The notes beneath the pieces are model-generated. The model made no database searches. It was given only the letters and a program-made list of their open reading frames with translations, and was not told the origin of the DNA. The position numbers and the translations under genes were made by a program. Positions 20,875 through 31,800 of a stretch of DNA of 64,000 bases are shown here, one piece after another. Source of the DNA: Diplonema japonicum (taxonomy: Eukaryota > Euglenozoa > Diplonemea > Diplonemida > Diplonemidae); contig OZ025698.1 in NCBI GenBank assembly GCA_964019335.1, forward strand, positions 226,701-290,700, read 5' to 3'. Each line of letters starts with the position of its first letter. The stretch's first letter is position 1.

Positions 20875-21000
20875 GGGTGCCTCTCGCCTGATGAGGACAG
20901 CACCTGGAGGAGTTGCGAGATATGTCCGAAACTGAGAGATGCCTAGTACTGACCATACCCCCTCCCCTTCTTCTAGAGGCCTGCGGCTCTCAGTTTGCAT
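20875..21000 (+). ncRNA. Hammerhead-like ribozyme candidate with weak stem I
   Basis: The core CTGATGA (20888-20894) is followed by stem II GGACA (20895-20899) with TGTCC (20923-20927), then GAAA (20928-20931). Stem III CTGAGAG (20932-20938) pairs perfectly with CTCTCAG (20987-20993), followed by TT, so cleavage would fall after 20995. Stem I is poor: GC at 20997 can pair with GC at 20886 only after a one-base bulge. A competing helix TCTCGC (20882-20887) with GCGAGA (20915-20920) also exists. It may be a decayed hammerhead. Confidence 0.4.
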
Positions 21001-21383
21001 GTGACATCATCTTTTACATTTGCTTTGAGCGGCCCTTTATTGCCACCAGACAACTTGGGTGAGTCACAAGGTGCAGCACCGACCAGCTACCTTGTCCTTG
21101 TGACTCAATTTTGACTGGAAGAATCGAGTGATAAGAGTCATGTTCCATTGACATGATGACACCCCCACTCGACAGGCTTTTGGGAAAACCTTAAATGAGC
21201 GGTGTGGGTTAGGTGTTTACATTATTGCTTTTGAGTGACCAGACAACTTGGGTGAGTCGCAGGGTGCAGCACCGACCAGCTACCTTGTCCCTGTGACTCA
21301 ATTTTGACTGGAAGAACATACAAATAAAAAAAAGAACAATAGAAAAAAGAAGAGAAAAAAAGCGATTCCCACCACCACAGGAG

Positions 21384-22154
21384 ATGATACGGGGGGGTGT
21401 GGTGAACGGGGTGCGCATGTATGACACCCACTGCCACCTGCCGATGGATGTGTACGATGAAGGGGTCCTGGACGGGGGGCGGAAGGTGTTGTGTGGCATC
21501 CACGAGACTGACTGGGAGAGGATGCGATGTGTGGAGGAGAAGAGCGGTGGAGATGTGCGTGTTGGGTACGGGCTGCACCCATGGTGGGCTGGCGAACGGA
21601 GCGAAGGCTGGCTTGCGGTGCTTGAAGCGTATCTTCAGAAAAGCCCTTCATGCATCGTGGGCGAGATCGGCCTCGACAAGCTAAAAGGACCTAAGATGGA
21701 CGAGCAAGTCCAACTCTTCACGCAGCAGCTTGCCCTTGCTGTCAAATACAACAGGCCCTGTTCCATACACTGTGTCAAGGCATTCGGGGCAATCGAAGCC
21801 GTTTTTTCATCCAAAACGCACCCCCTCCCCAATACACTGATCCTACACTCATGGGCAGGCTCCCCTGACACTACCAACCTTCTCCTTCGCAAGCTGAAGA
21901 AGGCGTCCCCCACGTCGACTCTTTACTTCGGCTTCTCTCATCTCAACATGCGGAGCGGCGACAAGTTTGCCGCCCTAGTAAAGGCTGTCCCACGCGAGAG
22001 GATCCTCATCGAGTCCGACTCGCACGACTACAAGAAGAGCTGGGAGCTGGTGTGGGAGGTTGTGCGCACTGTGGCCGAGGTACTGCAGGAGGAGCCTGAG
22101 GAAGTCCTGAGAGTGACAAATGAGAATGCCGAGCGAGCTTATGGCAACATGTAG
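21384..22154 (+). CDS. TatD-family metal-dependent hydrolase
   Basis: The 256-aa frame has the TatD signature set: the metal-binding HxH in YDTHCHLP near the N-terminus, the catalytic GEIGLDK, the metal His in SIHC and LHSWAG, and the final Asp in IESDSH. TatD enzymes are Mg-dependent 3'-5' exonucleases or related phosphodiesterases. The wording of the motifs (ESDSH, HSWAG, FGFS) resembles the fungal Scn1/Cut9-interacting branch. The start could also be ATG 21417, which puts MYDTHCHLP at the very N-terminus. No intron is needed. It follows the snoRNA array and lies 49 bp before the next gene. Confidence 0.9.
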   Translation: MIRGGVVNGVRMYDTHCHLPMDVYDEGVLDGGRKVLCGIHETDWERMRCVEEKSGGDVRVGYGLHPWWAGERSEGWLAVLEAYLQKSPSCIVGEIGLDKLKGPKMDEQVQLFTQQLALAVKYNRPCSIHCVKAFGAIEAVFSSKTHPLPNTLILHSWAGSPDTTNLLLRKLKKASPTSTLYFGFSHLNMRSGDKFAALVKAVPRERILIESDSHDYKKSWELVWEVVRTVAEVLQEEPEEVLRVTNENAERAYGNM

Positions 22155-22176
22155 TTATATTATCCCAGGAGGCCTG

Positions 22177-22193
22177 TTCTTCACCTCCTACAG
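22177..22193 (+). promoter_or_regulatory. Putative trans-splice acceptor between two tightly packed genes
   Basis: Only 49 bp separate the TatD stop (22154) and the next ATG (22204), and they contain the pyrimidine-rich TTCTTCACCTCCTACAG ending at 22193. This is the pattern of a spliced-leader acceptor in polycistronic transcripts. The same layout is seen before ATGs at 7887, 9130, 22884, 28881 and 44080. No spliced-leader RNA gene is in the window. Confidence 0.5.
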
Positions 22194-22203
22194 GAATGCA
22201 CAA

Positions 22204-22783
22204 ATGTCTACTGCAAGAGGGTTCATAGCACACTCCCTGGACGGGAAGCACTCTGTGTTTTACCACAGCACTTTCACAACGACGTGGGAGCGGGATGAGG
22301 ATTGTTACACATCGCAGGACAAACTAAGGCTGGTGGGGTCGGTGGTACAGGTGGTCACGGAAGATGCGTTCCAGAAGCATAGATTCAAGGACCAGGCCAG
22401 CGAAGGGGTTGTTCTGCTTGCCACAGAAGACAATGAGGGACCCGAGGAAGAGTCAGACGAGCAACTGTATGCTGTCTGGAAGCAGCTCAAGGGGACTGCT
22501 TTCACTCTTATAGTGCCCGAATCGGCGAACCTCACCATTGCTGCCTTCGCACTTACTAATATCATGAAACTCCTGCAGACGTTCTACGGCCACAAGGGCG
22601 TCGAGTTCGAGGCACGCGACCTCCTCTTACGACCGGAGATATGCTCGACAGTTGTCCCTCGGGTATGGTTAGTGGTTGCACTCATTCATTCACGCACAGG
22701 TGCTCCCGAACGGTCTCATCACTGTTGTTGACTTCACTTTACTCAAACAGAACATCAAGAGGAGCGTTGACTTGTTGAAGTGA
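22204..22783 (+). CDS. AP-5 complex sigma-like longin-domain protein
   Basis: Exons 22204-22662 and 22700-22783 join in phase 0 to a 180-aa protein; the 37-nt intron is GT-AG. The N-terminus MSTARGFIAHSLDGKH fits the first strand of a longin fold. The middle has a KLRLVGSVVQVV strand, an acidic insert (EDNEGPEEESDE) and a long helix with SANLTIAAFALTNIMKLLQ. The end VLPNGLITVVDFTLLKQN resembles the C-terminal part of the human AP-5 sigma subunit. AP-5 works in late endosome traffic and is ancient but often lost. The call rests on overall pattern rather than a strong motif; another small longin or adaptin subunit is possible. Confidence 0.5.
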
Positions 22784-22883
22784 GCTGCTCGCTTTTTTTG
22801 TTCTAAATCTTTCCCGTTTTCGAAGTACCTTTTTACCGTTTCTTTCTCTTTTTGCAACAATTCACGACAGGAAAGTAGAAAAA

Positions 22884-25800
22884 ATGGCGCAGAGTTTCCG
22901 GGCGGGGGATCTCCCGCCTGTGTCCCAGATGTTCGGAGCGCAGGGTGTGGGGGGGATAGTCCCGACAGTGGACATTGAGGAAGTGTATGACAGGCTCGAG
23001 GAGCCGGTAGCGCCAGGGACTAAAATGCTGCATGAGCTGAGGATTCCCCTTGAGGATGAAGGAAAGACGATCATGAAGAACGCGCTGGATGCGTACCCTG
23101 AGACCCCCACACCCGACAGCATTACCATCCCTTGCATTGAGGTTTTGAAGCCCTATGTTCCCGGGAAAGACTACAGACCCACCAACAGCGCAGCCTTCAA
23201 GAGCGTGAAGGAAAAACTTCTGCCCACCATCAAGCATCTCCCCGCGCACCAACAACGCAGCGAAATCATGCAGTCTGTGAAGACAAACCAAATCACCGTC
23301 GTCTCGGGGCCCCTTGGGTCTGGGAAGTCGACGATAGTCCCGCAGCTCATGCTGGACATGACACCTTTCACGAAGAAAAGGATTCTCCATGTGTCCAGCT
23401 CCTCTCTCTCTGTGGTGGCTGTCACGAACAAGATCTCCTCCGACTTAGGTGTCGAGGTGGGCAGTGACATTGTGGGGTACGCGTTGTGCCTGGAGGCGAA
23501 CATTAAAAGATCATCGCAGCTGATGTGCACGACGCCCAGCATGACACTACGCATGCTGCAGACAGACAAGGACATTGCAGACGTGGGGTGCGTCATCATC
23601 GACGAGTGGGAGTCGTGCGATGTTTACAAAGAGCTGCTCTTCTGCCTGCTCAAGGCACTATTGAAGAGAAACGACTCCTTCCGTGTTGTGGTGAACTGCG
23701 ATGACGCCGATGGCAAAGAGGCTGCAGGCGCCCTCTTCCGTTCGTGCCAGGAGACCCACACCGCAGCGCACATCATGTTGGACGCTCCTATCAGCGACCA
23801 CGATGTCCGCCCGTACTACCTCGAGGAGGCCATCTCCTACGTGAGGTCGCCTGTTGAGAACCTAGACGCCATCACCACGCCTGATGCAATCGTCGCCGAA
23901 ACCTCCGCTTTGAAGTCCTCAAGCAACTGGCGCCTCTGCGAGTGGAAAGGCAAGCAGCTGAACATCATCGTCGATCTGCTGATCTCGCACTTTAAGACGC
24001 ACGAAAAATTGGAAGGTAAGGTGGTCATTTTCCTACCGTCGTGGGGCCACATGCAGGTTCTCGCAGACGAGCTCTTCACCCACAATATCATACCAATCGG
24101 CACGCCCGTTGTCCCTGTTCATGAGAACACTCTCCCCGAGATGATCCATGGCAAGACGGTGCTCTCCACCGTCTTTGGGCCTGGTGGTGCCATCCTCTTG
24201 GCAACTTCCGCCATGGTTAATGATCTCCCCCTCACTGACGTGGAGCTTGTCCTCGACTGCTGCCACGCCATGCCCTTCAACTACGACTACAAAGTGGCAA
24301 TGCACTGTGCTGATATCCAGCTCAACTCCAAGCTGGAGCTCTTCAAGAGGATGCAGCTCATCAAGAAGAGCACCGTCAGAAACAAGGCCATTTTCCACCT
24401 GATCCCCCGAGACCAGGCAGAGCACGAGTTGAAGCCGAACCCGGAGTTGCTGGTGCATGGGACCGACCTTCGTGGCCCCGTGCTGCTGGTGAAGGCCATC
24501 TCTGGCAAGCTTGACATTGAAGCCATCTTCAAGAGCACCATCCACAACCCGGAGCCCAAGGCGGTTGAACAGGCTGTAGATAGCTTAAAACACGCTGCTC
24601 TCCTCAACAGAACAGGCACCATCACACCGCTGGGTCTCTTCTGTGCGTACCTGCCTGTCGACTTTACACTTTCGAAGATGCTGTACTACGCGGTGTCCAT
24701 GCGATGCCTGGATCCCATCCTGACCCTTGCCGCCTCTCTCCTTGCCCCACCTATGTTCTCGAGCTCCTCGGAGTCTATCGAACATACGGTACAGAGCAAA
24801 GTCCTCTTCAGTCAGGAATCCGAGTCCGACCTCCTTGCCGGCTTGCATGCGTACCTGACGCTGGAGCAGATTGATGATAAGACCACGAAGGAAGCTGCTT
24901 TCTGCAAACACAACAACCTCAACCTGCGATCGATGCACGCGGTCCGAAGGCTCAGAGGTATCCTGCTGGACCTGCTGCTGGAAGTGAACTTTTTCAGAAG
25001 CGAGAACTGGGAGGAAGCTAATAAGAACATGAAGGCGACGACCATCATCAAATCGTGCGTGGCTGCAGGGTTGTACCCCAACCTCGTCATGCACTCGGGT
25101 GCTGGTGCGAATGTGAAGCTAGCTGCTTCCTTGAAGAAGAACCAAACAGAAAGCGTCGATGCACTCATTTTGCACCCCAACGCTGTGGCAAGGTCCAGGA
25201 AGAACCCGATGTCTATCTTTATGGTGTACAGCAATGCCTTCTACACCACCGATAACGAGGGCAACAAGACGGGTGCCATCTACAACGCGACGAGTATCGA
25301 GCCGCTGTCGATAGTGCTCTTCTCAGGGGCGGGTGCTGGTACCAAAGTCGCCGAGGCCAACGCAGGCACTACAGGGAAGTGCAGGGGTTGGTTCGCACCC
25401 GAGGTCTCGATGGAGTGGGCCAAGAACGGACGGGTGGCATATTTCATGAATGAGGCGCTTAAAACAAGGGACCCGTCTGTCCCACCAAGCAGCAACCTGC
25501 CCGTGCCATTCACGTGTGCAACCTACACCGAGGACAGCAAGCTAGCTGTTGTTCTCGATCAGCGGGTGAGGCTCGTCGCCGATCAAAGCATGGCTGAGCT
25601 TTCTGTCAAGATGCGCAAGGCGATCGCGGCGGTCACATCTCAGAGGGTTGTGTCTCTAAACACACCGCAGATCCACAGCATGTCGCCAGGCTTGTTCCCC
25701 GAACAGCTTATTGACATGTTGAAGCTGCTGCTTCAGAGGTGCGCAAACCCTTCCTCGACGGAGCACAAGCTGCGAGCGAAGTTCTGGGCAAGAAAGGGCC

Positions 25801-26074
25801 CTTACCAAACAAAGCTTGACCCTGTGTTTAAATTCGTTGCCAACCCTCTAGGTATAGGCGCTCCCCCGCCCATGCCAAACATGGGAGCACCGCCACCCAT
25901 TCCGGGTGGACCGCCCCCAGGGATGCCGGGTCAGTACGTGCCCCATGGAGCTGCCCATGGCTTCCCTGGTGCCCCGCAAAACATAGCGCAGCCATCGACT
26001 GCCGAGAAGGCTTTGATCGATCATTTGGCAGGGAAAGTGTTCAATTCAGGTATGTGCTGCACACATTTTGTAAT

Positions 26075-26131
<57 letters not shown>

Positions 26132-27226
26132 CTCGCGCGAGATGGAAGAAAAGCTGAAAGCAAAAGGCGCAGGCAACCCTGCCTTTGAGTTCCTGAACCA
26201 AGCGCACCCCTTCAATGGTATGCAGGCAAACATTGCATGACACTGCACAGCGTACTATGAGAACAAGTTGAGGCAGTTGGCAGAGCATGCCGACAAGGCT
26301 GGCATGGCACCTGTGAACCAGGTGGAGCAGGCAAGAGCGGAAGCGAGGAGAAAGTACTTGCAGGAGCAGGGCATGCTGCAGCAAGGCGGGCAGCAAATCC
26401 CGCAGCAGCAGTTCCAGCAGCCCCTGCACGGGGCCGACATGAACATCGGGTTCGTGCCGAAGAGGGACATGCCCGCGCAAGCGTTCCCCCCTCAGCAGCC
26501 TGACCTCAACTTCGGGAACATCTCCATGCGTCCTGGCATGGAGGGTCCCAAGCCGTCTCTCCCGCAAGCCTCCCTGCAGCACCACGACCTCCCACCATCA
26601 CAGCACCTACAACCTCTCGCCGCGCCCCTTCCCCCAGGCCCTCCGCCCCCGAGCATGCCCCCCAGACCACGCACCATCCGCAGGCCAACCACTCCCAAGA
26701 AGAAGTGCGTCCCTGAGGAAAAACTGCAGCCCAAGACGGATGAGGAGATCGCCAACATGAGTAGCGACGACCTCCTTGCTGCTGAGAAGTATGCTCACCA
26801 CACGTTGCACCACACACCACACCACCACAGGGAGCGCTTGAAATTTGAAATCGAGCAAAACAGCGAGATCTCTGGCATTGGTGACATGGTGACGGCTGTA
26901 GGCCCCCCGCCGCCTATATGTATGATGCTCTCTTCACACAACGCATCACACAACAGTAATGCCTTCGCGGCCGCCTCCTAAGGGCATGGGGCTGATAGGA
27001 CAGCCCGTTGGTCCGGGGCAAGGCGCTCCTGGAATGGACAAGGTGCTTCCCCGCCCCCCTTTTCTTTGCAAAAAAAAAAAAAAAAAAAAAGAAAAAAAAT
27101 ACAAACACGCAGGGTGCGAATCTACCTGCTGTGAAGAAGCCGTCTGTGCTGGTGGGGCCCATCCCCGCGAAGAGCGAAACGAAGGGTTCGAACCTACCGC
27201 TTATCCTTGCCAAGGTATAAATAAAG

Positions 27227-27259
<33 letters not shown>

Positions 27260-27813
27260 AGGCGCTTGGCGAAACGCTCGGGGTGCGAGTCGGGCCCACG
27301 CTGATCGTGGGGCACGAGGCACGCATTGACGTGCCGTCGTACGGGATTGAGGAGAAGGCGCTGAAGAAGGAATTCTTCGTGTGCCTGGGGAAGAAGATAG
27401 GGATCCACAAAAACGACAAGATCCAGGTGCCTGAGAAATCCTTCCTTGCAGCTAGGTTGGACACGTTGAGGAAGAAAGTGAGCGCTGGGTACAACTTGAA
27501 ACGAGCAAGAGAGGACAGTGAAGGGAGGGAAAGGATCAGGGATAGGCCCAAGAGACGAAGGTCTGGATCCCCCAGAGGCCGTGGGGGCAGGAGGGACGAC
27601 CGCAGGGGACGCAGGGGTAGGTCTGGCTCAAACGACCGCTTGGCCATTGAAGAGGGCCGTGGCCGAGGTTCCTCTCCTCAGGCACGTCGTATGAAGCGCG
27701 AACCGACTCCTGAAAAGCCCAAAGCTCCTAAAGCACCGGCTGCGAACTACAAGTGCCCCCGTTGCAAGGCCGTGGGCGAGCACTGGGTGAAAGACTGCAC
27801 GGGTAAGAAATAG
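22884..27813 (+). CDS. DExH-type helicase-like protein with degenerate motifs, Pro-rich linker and zinc knuckle
   Basis: Six exons (22884-26049, 26131-26217, 26251-26919, 26957-27042, 27113-27214, 27262-27813) give 1553 aa in frame. Walker A is intact (GPLGSGKST, about residue 142). Motif II reads DEWE (about residue 240) instead of DEAH. The region that should carry the Q..GRAGR motif VI reads SKLELFKRMQLIKKS, so the arginine fingers appear lost. HA2/OB-like regions follow to about residue 1000, then Pro/Gly/Met-rich sequence, a Gln-rich helix, an RS/RG-rich basic tract and a CX2CX4HX4C zinc knuckle (CPRCKAVGEHWVKDC). This suggests a nuclear RNA-binding protein with weak or no ATP-driven unwinding. 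Introns include a CA-repeat (26050-26130) and two poly-A cores. The first intron is 81 nt without stop, so the unspliced frame stays open. Confidence 0.8.
26072..26129 (+). repeat. (CA)n microsatellite inside an intron
   Basis: An uninterrupted CA run of nearly 30 units forms most of intron 1 of the helicase-like gene and supplies the CACACAG 3' splice site. Changes in repeat number would alter intron length but not the mRNA. Confidence 0.9.
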
Positions 27814-28293
27814 TGTGTTTTTTTTTTTTTTTTTACTCGAGTGAGTGTCGACGGGGAGGGGGAAGATAAAATCATCAAAGTACTAGTTTTTTTTTTTTTT
27901 TTTCATATTTGTAATGGAAGAGAAGCAAGACAGACATGAAACATGGTAAGGTGTTCAAAGAAGTTGTTTAACAAAACCCCTTTCCCCCCCTCGGAACACC
28001 TTGGTCTTTTGAAAGTTTTTGCCAAAAAAAAAAAAGTGAAAAATCCTACGGAGGGTATTTCTGAGCCCGACCGGGAAAAAAAAAAAAAAAAAAAAATGCT
28101 TCAACCCCCGTTCAACAAATATGGAATCTTAAAAAAAAGAAAAATAAAAAGAAGAGCCCTAAAATCTTTTTTTTTAGTGTTATTCTACTACTCATCGTTA
28201 AATCTCTTTTTCTTCTTCTTCTTCTTCTATAGTATCTATGTCCCCACACATTGTCTAGGGTAGAAAGGGCACGGGAGAATAAAAAAAAAGAAA
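27814..28293. other. Intergenic, homopolymer-rich
   Basis: Alternating T, A and C tracts with a likely trans-splice acceptor TTCTTCTTCTTCTTCTATAG near 28211-28230. No gene is supported. Confidence 0.5.
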
Positions 28294-28761
28294 ATGGTCA
28301 AAACGATAATGGATAAGCAGATCCCGTTCACACAGTATGGGATGATCGGCTATTTGGAGGCACATGTGGGGGAATATGAATCAGCAAAGGACCTCGAGCA
28401 AGAAGCGAATAAATTCATGGGTGGTTTCAGGGTGTACGAACAGCAGGAGTTCAGGAAGCTCAAGAGATTGAAGAGAAAGCCCGACCAAGACGGGTGGACA
28501 ACCGTAGTTCCCAAAATCAGAGGCGTAAACTCCGCCACAAGCCAAATAAAGCAAGCCACCCAACTGGCTGACTATGAACAACAGCAAGACGACAACAAAA
28601 AGAAGAAGGCCATGAAGAGCACGGACGACTTCTACGCCTTCACACAAAGCAAGAAGAAGATACGCCAGCTCATCAAAATCAAAAAGTCCCTTCTCAAGGC
28701 GCAGACTAGAAAGGGACCGGAAAAATCGATCAACCTCAGAAATTTTGCGGATAGGTGTTGA
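28294..28761 (+). CDS. RRP7-like ribosome biogenesis protein, C-terminal domain only
   Basis: The 155-aa protein keeps the layout of the RRP7 C-terminal half. An acidic helix lies near the N-terminus (KDLEQEANKFMGGFRVYEQQEF). A DGWTTVV segment follows, corresponding to the DGF.TV motif. The end is DDFYAFTQSKKKIRQLIKIKKSLLKAQ, like the FYRFQ.RE.K signature. RRP7 acts in the UTP-C/CURI branch of small-subunit assembly in the nucleolus. The N-terminal RRM-like half of fungal and animal RRP7 is absent, so it is short for the family. No intron is seen. Confidence 0.7.
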   Translation: MVKTIMDKQIPFTQYGMIGYLEAHVGEYESAKDLEQEANKFMGGFRVYEQQEFRKLKRLKRKPDQDGWTTVVPKIRGVNSATSQIKQATQLADYEQQQDDNKKKKAMKSTDDFYAFTQSKKKIRQLIKIKKSLLKAQTRKGPEKSINLRNFADRC

Positions 28762-28864
28762 AACAAAAAACCCTTTTTTTTCTTTTCTTTTCATATCAGT
28801 ATCAGTACACACAATTTAAACCCCTCCTCCTTATACTTTTTTTTTCCCCTTTAACACAACACAG

Positions 28865-31800
28865 GTGTGGGTAGGTTTGAATGGAAGATGGTGAAGCGAG
28901 CGAACCCACACAACAAAATGACGAGGGTTCGGAGGATGTGGTGATCGAACGGCGGGTGTTGGGGCTAGCCGCGAGGGCTGCGGCAGTCGAAGCGCTGAAC
29001 TCCCGATTCCATGAGAAGCCCACCACATCTTGCTTCTGCCTATCGGAAGACAACACCCTACGTGCTAAGGCACGGGACATAACTGAACATCCCTACTTCC
29101 AGCGCGGCATCCTCATCCTCATCGTGGTGAACTCTATCACACTCGCACTCGACTCCCCTGATCTCGAGGGCTACGATGACTTGCAAGCATTTCTTTTTTC
29201 CGCTGAGCTCGTCTTCGTGTCCTGCTTCGCCTTGGAGGCCATCCTCAAAATCATTGCTTTAGGCTTCTGGGGGTCTAAGACAGCCTACGCACGCAATGTG
29301 TGGAATTGCCTCGACTTCGTCATTGTGCTTGTGGGCGTCACCAACGTCATTATGCTCATCTTCGAGGATGGCGGCTCTGCGAACATCAGCGGGATACGAT
29401 TGTTACGCATCCTGCGGCCCTTGCGCACGGTCTCGAGGGTGTCGGGCATGCGCTCCATCATCGCTACGCTGGCCTTAAGTCTGCCCATGATCGCTGATGT
29501 GTTCTTGCTGCTCTTGTTCCTCATCCTTGTCTTCGCCATTGCAGGCATCCAGTTGTGGTCCTCAACACTCCACCGCAGGTGCTACATCACTGAGGGGGAG
29601 CTCGATCCTTTTGACACAACACCCTGCAGCACCGCTGCCACAGGCAGGTCCTGCTCCAGCAATGCAACAACATGCCTCTCGGACCCTGAGGTGTACAAGG
29701 TGGAGTACATCAACTTCGACCACATGGGCACCGCACTGCTCTTTGTGTTCAGGATCGTGTCTCTCGACGATTGGCCTGAAGACCTGTGGCTGGTGCAGGA
29801 CACCTACATGCACGCCGTGTGGATCTACTTCTTCATCTTGATCCTCACCTCGTCGTACTTTGCTGTCAACCTCTTCCTTGCTGTGCTGTCGGCGATATTT
29901 ACACTGCACGAATCGGAGCAGTCTCACATCTCGGACACCCGCCTCAGCGCTGTGGTGGACCTGCTTAGGGTCAACGATGAGTTAACGATACGTCCTGAGA
30001 ATGACATCGATCTCTCTCCCAAGCAGCTCGAAGATGAGGGCTCGCTTCCGCCGTCCCCGCGTCGGCAATCGATGGCCCAAGGGGCATTATTTAGGCAGTC
30101 TGCCGCAGACCTCAGAAGACAGTCGATGGCTATTCTCGCTCAGGGTGGTGTGGGCGGTCTTCCCGAACTGCCGCGTGGTGAGAGCGTGAGGTCAGTGCAC
30201 GTCCTGTCGGCTGTGCCGCCGCAGAACACGTACAGCGTCATCATGCGTGACCAAGGGGCTCTGGTGTTGCACGCGCCACGGGGCGTTGGCAGGAGGCAAT
30301 CAATGGCACCAAATGCACTTGGTGCCCCGCCACCCCCGCTACCAACTCTCTCGCAGAAGAGCTTACTGCCGGTTGCCTCTCGTTCAAGTGCACAGAGCAA
30401 AAGTAGCAGTTTGATGGCTATCACGAACAAGGAGCCCGTGACCCCCACGCCCTCCCGCACCAGGGACTACGGTGTTGAAGTCGAGTCTGTGGGCAGCGGC
30501 AGCGAGAGTGACGGGAAGGCCTCCCTGTTGTCCGTCGGGCCTGATGTCTGCACGCCACCGATGCCGCCCAGCGAGAACCCATTGAAGAACAGACGGAGAT
30601 CAGCCGAAGTCATGGGGGCAGAAGCCTGCACCGCGTCGCATGTAGACGTCAACTGGTCGCAGGCCAGCGACGAGCACTCCGGCATCATGGCTCTGCAGGA
30701 GAGTAGCAACAGCACTGACGTTATGGAAATGTCGTCCCCGTTCGCAGAGACGAAGATCCTGATGATACCGCCTTCACCTGTGCGGCTGGCGTCGACCCAA
30801 AAAGACCATTGCAGAAAGAGCTCTGAATTTGCATTTGTAAAGAAATTAAGAAAGAAATGCAACTCGATGCCCGTCTCCCTGACGCCCAGGACACTAGAAG
30901 TAAGTAGGAAGCAACAACAATCACGCCCTGTTACTTCATGTCCTCTTGACAAAGGTGCGTTCAAGAGGTACCCTAGCTCGCAGCCTCCTGTGCCATCACA
31001 GCCTACAGTGCAGGAGCGTAAGATGCCCCAACTGATGTTCTCCAACCCACCTGAGGGCACCACGGCGACGGCTTCACACGACGGGACAGGCGACGGCATC
31101 GACAACATGGTCTCGCCACGAAGTGCGTCCGGTATGAGGCGCAGCGTGACGTGGAGGCGCAGGCGGCGTACAAACAGCTCTGTTGTGGTGGCGGGCTCCC
31201 TCATTCCCCCGCAGTGGGAGGTTGCCGTTGACATGAGCGCATTCAGCGACGTGGACCCTGTGCTCGTGGTGCAGTGCAAGACCACCGAAGACATCACACG
31301 GTGCAGGCGGATATGCATCAAAAAAGGCTACGGTGGGTTTTCTCTAACCGGTGGGTTGGCCTCGTTCAGGGAAGAGACGGGAGAGGAGTGCGGGCTCGGC
31401 TTGACAGAGACGCCAGGTACCAGCTTCCATGTCGTGACGTTATGGGAAGAAAGGAAACACACAGACGCATTCCCTGAGAACTGGGTGCAGGAGATGGAAG
31501 TGGAAGACGACCTGGAGGCCTGTGTGCAAGAGTGCATGCATATGGGGTACGGGGGGTTCAGCGTTGTGGACGGTGTGGCGAGGTTTAAGGAGCAGCGGAG
31601 CGAAGAGTGCAGAGAAGGCTTAGTGCACAGCGCGAACTCTACCTTCTATTTAATTAAGAAAGAGGGCGGGTGGCGGATAAAGGTGCGGGCGCTTGTGATG
31701 CATCCTATGTTCGAGAGGGTGATGCTGATGGTGACCATTCTGAACGTGGTAGCGCTAGGTGCAGACCACCACGGCATTGACTCGACAGGGCTGCTGGTCA

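Larger units (their letters stand above)
19505..21317 (+). repeat. Tandem array of snoRNA-like units
   Basis: Eight copies of an 80-nt hairpin module start at 19505, 19728, 20019, 20242, 20416, 20666, 21046 and 21239. Four copies of a box C/D module follow the hairpin at 19606, 19829, 20120 and 20519. At the other positions a different segment (about 20317-20415, 20741-20815, 21121-21238) replaces the C/D module. Unit length is roughly 170-380 bp. The mixing of C/D and single-hairpin RNAs in tandem units resembles snoRNA clusters of trypanosomatids and Euglena. The array ends about 65 bp before the TatD reading frame. Confidence 0.75.

Noticed and set aside
19505-21317. CRISPR-like array
   Set aside because: Repeats are 75-105 bp with non-unique spacers and carry snoRNA boxes; the genome is eukaryotic.
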